Under the pieces are notes generated by a model that worked only from the letters and a program-made list of their open reading frames with translations, did no database searches and was not told the origin of the DNA. A stretch of DNA of 10,890 bases from the NCBI RefSeq assembly GCF_000373985.1, contig NZ_KB892912.1, positions 1 to 10,890 on the forward strand, read 5' to 3'. Below, one piece after another: positions 5,242 through 10,890 of the stretch. Position numbers and translations under genes: made by a program. This DNA is from Desulfobacter curvatus DSM 3379. GTDB lineage: Bacteria; Desulfobacterota; Desulfobacteria; Desulfobacterales; Desulfobacteraceae. Numbering within the stretch: the first letter of the stretch is position 1; every line of letters begins with the position of its first letter.

Positions 5242-8200
5242 ATGGCGTCGGCTCTGGCGCTTTTCCACCCCCTGATCCGGGAGTGGTTTGAGACCAACGT
5301 AGGCTTGCCTACTCCTGTCCAGGAACAAGCCTGGCCCGTAATCGCGGAAGGACGGCACCTCCTGGCTACGGCACCCACCGGCTCGGGCAAGACCCTGACC
5401 GCGTTTTTATGGGCCGTTAACCAGCTCGCCTCGGGGCGCTGGGAAACCGGTGCCTGCCGGGTCCTCTATGTCTCCCCCCTCAAGGCCTTAAACAACGATA
5501 TCCGGGAGAACCTGATCCGCCCCTTGGCCGAGATCAAAGCACGGTTCGAGGCGGCAAGACGCCCCTTCCCCGGTATCCGGGTGCTGACCCGGAGCGGGGA
5601 CACCCCCCAGCAGGAGCGCCGGAAGATGAGCCTCCATCCGCCCGAAATCCTCATCACCACCCCGGAAAGCCTGAACCTGCTGCTAAGCTCCAAGTCCGGC
5701 CTTCTCATGCTGGGGCGGATCAAGACGGTTATTTTAGACGAGATCCACGCCTGCGCCGCCTCTAAGCGGGGCGTCCACCTGATCACGGCCGTGGACCGCC
5801 TGGTCCGCCTCTCCGGCGAATTCCAGCGTATCGCCCTGTCCGCCACCTTGAAGGACCTTGGCCCTATCCGGCGGCTGGTGGGCGGCTTTTGCCTCTCGGG
5901 TCCGCATGAGGCCCCCTCTTACACAGCCCGGCCTGTGGTCTGTGTCCAATCCGCCATGGCAAAGGAGGCCCGGGTCCGTGTCTGCTTTCCAGAAGCGGAC
6001 AACCGGGAAGACGAGGGGTTTTCCATCTGGGACCACCTGGCCCGGGTTCTTGTACCTAAGCTCTCCTGTAACCGTTCCACCCTGATCTTCACCAACGGCC
6101 GCAGGCTGTGCGAGAAGCTGACTTACAAGCTCAACGAGGCTGCCGGTGGCCTTATCGCCTTTTCCCATCACGGCTCCCTGTCCCGGGAATTACGGCACGA
6201 CGTTGAAAGCAAGCTCAAGGCCGGCGATCTTTCCGCTATCGTGGCCACCTCCTCCCTGGAGATGGGCATCGACATCGGCAGCCTGGACGAGGTGGTCATG
6301 GTCCAGGCCCCGCCCTCGGTCTCCTCGGCCGTCCAGCGCCTGGGCCGGGCCGGGCACCGGGTAGGAGAGAAAAGCCTCGGCACTATTTTCCCGGCACATC
6401 CCCAGGACCTGATCTTTTCGGCGGTCCTGGCCCGGGCCGCGACAGAGGGTGACATCGAGCCCCTGACGCCTGTGGATGCCCCCCTGGACGTCCTGGCCCA
6501 GATCCTCATCTCCATGGTCGGCATGGAATCCTGGGATCTTGACGAGCTATTCGCCTTCATCCGGACCTCGTCCCCGTTTCACACCCTTTCCCGGGAGCGC
6601 TTCAACCTCGTGGTTAACATGCTGGCCGGCCGTTATGCCGGAACCCGGATCCGGGACCTTGCCCCGCGGATTTACATCGACCGCCTTTCGAACCGGGCGG
6701 AAGGCGCCAAGGGGGCGCTCATGGCCCTGTACATGTCCTCCGGCACCATCCCGGACCGGGGCTACTTCCAGTTGCGCCACGCCCAGACCCGTGCCCGGAT
6801 CGGGGAGCTGGACGAGGAATACGTCTGGGAGGCTAAAAAAGGACAGATCGCTACGGTGGGCAGCCGGAACTGGCGAATTACCGAGATCACCCACAACGAC
6901 GTTTTTGCACTGCCCGTGGGAAATGCGGGCATGGACGCACCGTTCTGGCTGGCCGAGGCCATGAGCCGGGACTTCCACTTTTCAAAGCGGATCGGGGCAT
7001 TTCTGGAGACGGTTGCAGATTGTCTGGACCGGGGGAAAGGAGGCGAACAGGCACTTACCGCACTTTTACAGACGGATTATTTCCTGGACGAACCGGGTGC
7101 GTCCGCTCTGATCGCCTTCTGCCGCAGCCAGATCAGGACAGCAGCCATTCCCCACGCCCACCGCCTCGTTCTGGAGTACGTCCGGACCGGCCCCGGAAAA
7201 AGCCCCGGCACCATGCTCGTGATCCACACCCTTTGGGGTGGCCGGGTGAACCGCCCCTTTGCCCTGGCGCTTTCGGCGGCCTGGGAGCGGGCTTTCGGGG
7301 AGCGCCCCGAGGTTTTTCCCGGCAACGACGCTGTGGTGATTCAGCTTCCGGCACCCGTGGCCCCCGAGGAGATCATGGCCTGGGTCCGGCCCGGCAACCT
7401 TGGCGAACTCGTTCGGGCGAACCTTGAAACCTCGGGCTTTTTCGGGGCGAGATTCCGGGAATGCGCGGGAAGAGCGCTGCTGATCACCCGGAACCGGGCC
7501 GGCCAGCGCATGCCCCTGTGGATGACCCGTCTCAAATCCCAGAAGCTTTTGGAGAACGTTCTGGCCCTTCCGGATTTTCCCATCCTTCTGGAGACCTGGC
7601 GAACCTGCCTGGACGACGAGTTCGACCTTACGGCCCTGTCAGGGTGCCTTGCCAAGATCGAAACGGGTGAAATCGCCTGGAAGGCGGTTCACACCGCCAC
7701 GCCCAGCCCCTTCGCCGCCACCATGGCCTGGCAGCAGATCAACCGGTACATGTACCGGGAGGACCAGCCTGCCGGCAGATCGTCGAGCCTGGCATCGGAA
7801 CTGATCCGGGAAACCCTGTACAACGATGCCCTGCGGCCCAGGATTCCGAAGGCCCTGATCCGCGCCTTTGAACGAAAGCGCCTACGCTTGGCGGAAGGCT
7901 ATGCCCCCGGATCAGCCATGGCGCTGCTGGACTGGGTCCGGGAACGGGTGGTCCTGCCCCTGGACGAATGGCAGACCCTGGTGGCTGCGCTCCCGGACGA
8001 AGCCCCCCCTGATCTCTTTTCGAAAGTCGTCGTAATCCGGCCCAGTGCTTTGGTTGAACCTCTGGCGGGCCCCCTGGTGGCGGCACTGGAGAACGCCCGG
8101 GAAATTCTCAACGCCTGGTATCCTGACGGGGCCGAAGTCCTGGATTTTTCCGGGAACCCGCATCCTTCCACCCTGCCGGTGCCCTTGGACAACAGTGATG

Positions 8201-9762
8201 CCCCGCCAGCGGCCGCCCTCCTGGGCCAGTGGCTGGGATTCTACGGCCCTGTGACCCGGGAATGGGCCGCCCAAAGCCTGGGGCTCTCCGAGGATGTCCT
8301 GGACAGCTCTCTCTTCGACCTGAACGACGGCCGCCAGACGGTTTCAGGTCTCCTGGTATTGGAAGATCCGGGCGAATTCGTCTGCGATGCCGGCAACTTT
8401 GAGATCCTCATCCGCATGAACCGGGCCGCGGCCCGCCCCGATTTTTCTCCGCTGGAACTTGCCCGCCTGCCCCTGTTCCTCGCCCAAATCCAGGGATTGA
8501 CCTCTCCTGCGGACGGCCAGGACAGGCTCTTTGACGTGTTCGAACAGCTCTCCTGCCTGCCCCTGCCGCCGGACCTCTGGGAGACCCAGGTGCTTCCGGC
8601 CCGGATCCGCCCCTATTACCCGGCCTTTCTGGACAGCCTCATGCAGGAAGGTGAACTGGTCTGGCTGGGCGGGGAAAAGCGGCAGGTCCGCTTCTGCCTG
8701 GCCCAGGACCTTGCGTTCCTGGCGGATGACGACGCCCCGGACCTCGATTCCGGCCATCCCCTGGCTGCTGCCATTCCGGGACAAAAGTACGGGTTTGAGG
8801 GGCTTAAGACCCTGACCGTAAATTCTGCTAATACCCTTGTCGACAGAATCTGGGAGGCAGTCTGGGAGGGGCTGTTAACTAACGATACGGCTACCGCCCT
8901 GAGGCAAGGCATTGAACACGGCTTCCGGCTCCCCGGTGCGCCTGCTGCCCCTGCGGCGGGATCTGCCGTGGACCGCCGCTGGGCAGGGATTTCCGGCAGG
9001 GGACGGGAATCTTCAGGGTTCAGTTTCCGGTCCCGGAGGGGGGCCAGGAGCCGGGGGCTTTCCAGGGGCCGCCCAAGGCGCAACCCGGCCCCCCTGGCCG
9101 GGAACTGGTTCCGCCCGGAGTTTGAGGCTGCCGGCGACCTGGTGAACCGCCAGGCGCTGGACAGAGACCGGGTCCACCTGCTCCTGGACCGGTACGGCAT
9201 TCTGTTCCGGGAGCTTCTGGAGCGGGAATCCTTAGAATTCAGGTGGTCTGCGATATTCAAAGCCCTTTACCTCATGGAATTGGCCGGGGAGGTCGTGGCG
9301 GGATCATTTTTCAAGGAAATTAAAGGCCCCCAATTCGCCTCCCACAAGGCCCTGAGACGTCTCCAGGCTGGGGGGGACGACGACACGGTCTACTGGATCA
9401 ACGCCGCAGACCCGGCCTCGGGCTGCGGTTTGGGGCCGCTTTCGGCCAGGCTTGGCCTGCCGAGGCGCTTGCCTGGCAATGCCATGGTCTACAAGGGGCA
9501 GGATCTAAAGCTTTCCTGCATACGGCAGGGCCGGGAGCTGATCATCCAGGCAGACCCGGACGACCCGGAGCTTTCCCGCTTTCTTTTCCCCTTAGCGGAC
9601 ATGATGACCCGGCAGTACCGGCCGGTGCCGAGGCTCACCGTTGAGACCATCAATGGCAGGGACGCTGTATCAAGCCCGTACCGTCTGGGCCTGGAAGGAA
9701 TTTTCGAGGTGGCGGCCAGCCTTAAGACCCTGGATCTGTTCCTGAAAATAGCCGGAAGATAA
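5242..9762 (+). CDS. lhr: Long-form Lhr helicase (DEAD/DEAH-box, superfamily 2)
   Basis: At 1506 aa it has the full length of the long Lhr family (E. coli Lhr is about 1538 aa). All core motifs are present: APTGSGKT 44-51 (Walker A), VSPLKALNND 77-86, TTPESL 139-144, DEIH 166-169, SAT 200-202, IFTNGR 282-287, ATSSLEMGIDIG 335-346 and QRLGRAGHR 365-373. Family knowledge: an ATP-driven 3'-5' single-strand DNA translocase that unwinds RNA:DNA hybrids, with winged-helix and beta-barrel domains after the two RecA folds. Long forms also have a C-terminal domain, for which uracil-DNA glycosylase activity is reported. An Arg/Gly/Ser-rich linker lies at about 1244-1282. The ATG follows the preceding stop directly, with GGAGG at about 5229-5233. 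High GC throughout, no frameshift; a DNA repair role is likely. Confidence 0.96.
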   Translation: MASALALFHPLIREWFETNVGLPTPVQEQAWPVIAEGRHLLATAPTGSGKTLTAFLWAVNQLASGRWETGACRVLYVSPLKALNNDIRENLIRPLAEIKARFEAARRPFPGIRVLTRSGDTPQQERRKMSLHPPEILITTPESLNLLLSSKSGLLMLGRIKTVILDEIHACAASKRGVHLITAVDRLVRLSGEFQRIALSATLKDLGPIRRLVGGFCLSGPHEAPSYTARPVVCVQSAMAKEARVRVCFPEADNREDEGFSIWDHLARVLVPKLSCNRSTLIFTNGRRLCEKLTYKLNEAAGGLIAFSHHGSLSRELRHDVESKLKAGDLSAIVATSSLEMGIDIGSLDEVVMVQAPPSVSSAVQRLGRAGHRVGEKSLGTIFPAHPQDLIFSAVLARAATEGDIEPLTPVDAPLDVLAQILISMVGMESWDLDELFAFIRTSSPFHTLSRERFNLVVNMLAGRYAGTRIRDLAPRIYIDRLSNRAEGAKGALMALYMSSGTIPDRGYFQLRHAQTRARIGELDEEYVWEAKKGQIATVGSRNWRITEITHNDVFALPVGNAGMDAPFWLAEAMSRDFHFSKRIGAFLETVADCLDRGKGGEQALTALLQTDYFLDEPGASALIAFCRSQIRTAAIPHAHRLVLEYVRTGPGKSPGTMLVIHTLWGGRVNRPFALALSAAWERAFGERPEVFPGNDAVVIQLPAPVAPEEIMAWVRPGNLGELVRANLETSGFFGARFRECAGRALLITRNRAGQRMPLWMTRLKSQKLLENVLALPDFPILLETWRTCLDDEFDLTALSGCLAKIETGEIAWKAVHTATPSPFAATMAWQQINRYMYREDQPAGRSSSLASELIRETLYNDALRPRIPKALIRAFERKRLRLAEGYAPGSAMALLDWVRERVVLPLDEWQTLVAALPDEAPPDLFSKVVVIRPSALVEPLAGPLVAALENAREILNAWYPDGAEVLDFSGNPHPSTLPVPLDNSDAPPAAALLGQWLGFYGPVTREWAAQSLGLSEDVLDSSLFDLNDGRQTVSGLLVLEDPGEFVCDAGNFEILIRMNRAAARPDFSPLELARLPLFLAQIQGLTSPADGQDRLFDVFEQLSCLPLPPDLWETQVLPARIRPYYPAFLDSLMQEGELVWLGGEKRQVRFCLAQDLAFLADDDAPDLDSGHPLAAAIPGQKYGFEGLKTLTVNSANTLVDRIWEAVWEGLLTNDTATALRQGIEHGFRLPGAPAAPAAGSAVDRRWAGISGRGRESSGFSFRSRRGARSRGLSRGRPRRNPAPLAGNWFRPEFEAAGDLVNRQALDRDRVHLLLDRYGILFRELLERESLEFRWSAIFKALYLMELAGEVVAGSFFKEIKGPQFASHKALRRLQAGGDDDTVYWINAADPASGCGLGPLSARLGLPRRLPGNAMVYKGQDLKLSCIRQGRELIIQADPDDPELSRFLFPLADMMTRQYRPVPRLTVETINGRDAVSSPYRLGLEGIFEVAASLKTLDLFLKIAGR

Positions 9763-9799
9763 GGCCCCTTGGAAACCGTATTGCTCTAATCGTCCACCA

Positions 9800-10090
9800 G
9801 CGCCAATAGTATTCCGTTTTTGACCGAAAAATTGTTTTTCATTGTCGTTTCGTGTAACGTGAATAATATCCACAGATAAAAGAGTTCCGATGGTATCAGA
9901 CACATTTCTTCGGTGAAAAATAAAATCTCAATGATACCATCTGTATCGTCAAGGGGATTTGCATAAATAAAAACACCATGCGTTCTGAAGGGAGCAAATC
10001 AACAGCACTTGACACAATACTCGCTTTTTGAAGCATAACTCTCAAGCATGGTAAAATATTTCTATAAACGGCCATGGGCTGACCTGACAT
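9800..10090 (-). pseudogene. Possible minus-strand gene remnant, perhaps PAS-like sensor
   Basis: The 443-nt gap between lhr and the CheV gene has coding-like traces on the minus strand that change frame. One frame (10090-9896) ends in YFSPKKCV and stops; one base over, it continues as VSDTIGTLLSVDIIHVTRND to about 9800. A third frame near 9900-9960 reads VFIYANPLDDTDGIIE, which resembles the end of PAS sensor domains (YAYPLKDTDGNI.GVIE). The three readings cannot all be right, so the identity is unsafe. No ribosome binding site or intact frame supports a working gene. I see no terminator or RNA gene in this gap. Confidence 0.25.
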
Positions 10091-10131
10091 ATCAGCACCG
10101 AGGTGTAGCCCACAACAAAGTAAGAAAGTAA

Positions 10132-10161
10132 TTCAACAACTTATTGGAACTTTCTTATAAA
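10132..10161 (+). promoter_or_regulatory. Possible sigma70-type promoter of the CheV gene
   Basis: TTCAAC (10132-10137) and TATAAA (10156-10161) are separated by 18 nt, about 45 nt upstream of the CheV ATG. The -10 match is good, the -35 match is weak. No sigma28 flagellar-type sequence was seen. Confidence 0.3.
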
Positions 10162-10205
10162 AAACAATGGCAATTCAATCACACTTTAAAAATGGGAGAC
10201 ATCCT

Positions 10206-10748
10206 ATGAATGAGCAGAGAATACTGCTTGAGTCAGGCACCAACGAGCTGGAGCTGCTCGCTGTTCTAATAAATGACCAGCCTTTCGGTATTAACGTTGC
10301 CAAGGTCCAATCTATTCAACAATATGATCAAAAATCAATAGCCACTCTGCCCAATAAGGTGCCAGGAGTTCTTGGCATGCTACTTTACAGGGATAAGACG
10401 ATTCCTGTAATGGATTTAGCACAGATACTTGATATTGAGGAGACCATTGAATATGAAAGAAAAATCGTTGTCGTCACTGAATTCAATAATTCTGTAAATG
10501 GTTTCAAAGTTAATGGTGTAAGACGTATATATCGAATATCATGGAAAGACCTGGTACCACTCGATCAGACCATCGGGGATACAAATTATTTTACTGGTTC
10601 AGTAAGCATTGAAGGTGATCAGATATTGGTCATTGATCTTGAGCATATTCTATCAACTATTTTCCCAGATCTTATCATTGAAGATGTTAGCCCAAGTTTT
10701 CGATTGCAAATTATAACTTATTGTAATCACGCGGATTGTTGTTTTTAA
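10206..10748 (+). CDS. CheV-type chemotaxis coupling protein lacking the receiver domain
   Basis: A 180-aa cytosolic protein. It opens MNEQRILLESGTNELE, typical of CheV, and residues 1 to about 155 form a CheW-like domain (FGINVAKVQSI, GVLGMLLYRDKTIPVMDL, IVVVTEFNN, GFKVNGVRRIYRISWKDL, VIDLEHILSTIF). In the family this domain links chemoreceptors to the CheA kinase. Full CheV is about 300 aa, with a phospho-accepting receiver domain after the CheW part. Here the protein leaves the family pattern at about residue 160 and ends in an unrelated tail, FRLQIITYCNHADCCF; no receiver remnant is visible downstream. The ATG at 10206 has GGGAG (10194-10198) 7 nt upstream and is preferred over the in-frame ATG at 10167. 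It may act as a CheW-like adaptor or be a decaying copy. Confidence 0.82.
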   Translation: MNEQRILLESGTNELELLAVLINDQPFGINVAKVQSIQQYDQKSIATLPNKVPGVLGMLLYRDKTIPVMDLAQILDIEETIEYERKIVVVTEFNNSVNGFKVNGVRRIYRISWKDLVPLDQTIGDTNYFTGSVSIEGDQILVIDLEHILSTIFPDLIIEDVSPSFRLQIITYCNHADCCF

Positions 10749-10764
10749 GTTCCTGGTTATGGCA

Positions 10765-10890
10765 CTACTTTTGTCTAAAAATGTTTTTAATCACCGGCCC
10801 TGGATATAAACCTATCTCCAAAGCTTTATAAATTTTTTGTTGTCTGGGTTCTGGTCGTGTGCTTTTTCTGATATGAACGGTTTGACCATC
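10765..10890 (-). CDS. Unidentified protein, C-terminal end (partial, runs off right edge)
   Basis: On the minus strand an open frame enters from the right edge and reads DGQTVHIRKSTRPEPRQQKI then YKALEIGLYPGPVIKNIFRQ, stopping at TAG (10767-10765). The charged, helix-like composition and the tidy stop make it look like a real C-terminus. The DG.TVHIR...RP...Q..IY.AL pattern vaguely recalls transposase C-terminal ends, but I cannot name a family. It is convergent with the CheV gene, with 16 nt between the two stops and no obvious terminator. Confidence 0.4.
   Translation of the reverse strand, partial: DGQTVHIRKSTRPEPRQQKIYKALEIGLYPGPVIKNIFRQK

Noticed and set aside
5466..9260. Many long minus-strand and alternate-frame open frames opposite lhr
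   Set aside because: They are shadows caused by the high GC content of lhr, with no recognisable motifs or start signals.
10741..10840. Terminator after the CheV gene
   Set aside because: There are T-rich stretches but no adjoining stable GC hairpin.

Overview
The window holds two kinds of DNA. Positions 1 to about 4030 are an accessory region with low-GC genes, which I read as part of a chromosomal integron cassette array. Positions 4054-9762 are GC-rich core-type DNA with a CBM9-like gene, a shortened EEP-family gene and a very long lhr helicase gene. From 9763 to the end the sequence is AT-rich again, with a CheV-type gene and gene remnants. A CheV-like coupling protein, long Lhr, a cytosolic CBM9-like protein and attC-type cassettes together suggest a marine or sediment Desulfobacterota-like (former Deltaproteobacteria) genome. 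That placement is inference; there is no rRNA or marker gene here.

Left part, in order: (i) the 5' end of a group IIC intron on the minus strand (1-244), which runs out of the window and is inserted at the TTGT|TAGC position of the bottom strand of an attC site; (ii) the rest of that attC (245-298); (iii) a 160-bp, highly structured element; (iv) a PIN-domain (DUF4935/PIN_12-like) gene; (v) a complete attC (1520-1575); (vi) a second, identical copy of the structured element; (vii) a pentapeptide-repeat/TIR gene; (viii) a possible degenerate attC; (ix) decayed fragments of a VOC (glyoxalase-fold) gene and of an ICMT-like methyltransferase gene.

The most unusual observation is the 160-bp element. 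Both copies lie exactly at the G|TT crossover point of an attC site. Removing the first copy in silico restores an R' (GTTAGCA) that is the perfect complement of the R'' (TGCTAAC) at the other end of the PIN cassette. Joining the element's own ends makes a long perfect palindrome, as expected for the attC of an ORF-less integron cassette, but with an AAT/ATT core in place of AAC/GTT. This looks like a cassette with no gene, or a structured mobile element that uses attC, moving between cassettes that carry possible anti-phage genes (PIN nuclease, TIR NADase).

Right part: the CBM9-like gene, then an EEP (exonuclease/endonuclease/phosphatase) gene with an in-frame internal deletion and lost catalytic aspartates, whose stop directly abuts the start of lhr. 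Downstream is an apparent minus-strand remnant, a CheV-type protein lacking its receiver domain, and at the right edge the C-terminal end of an unidentified minus-strand gene.
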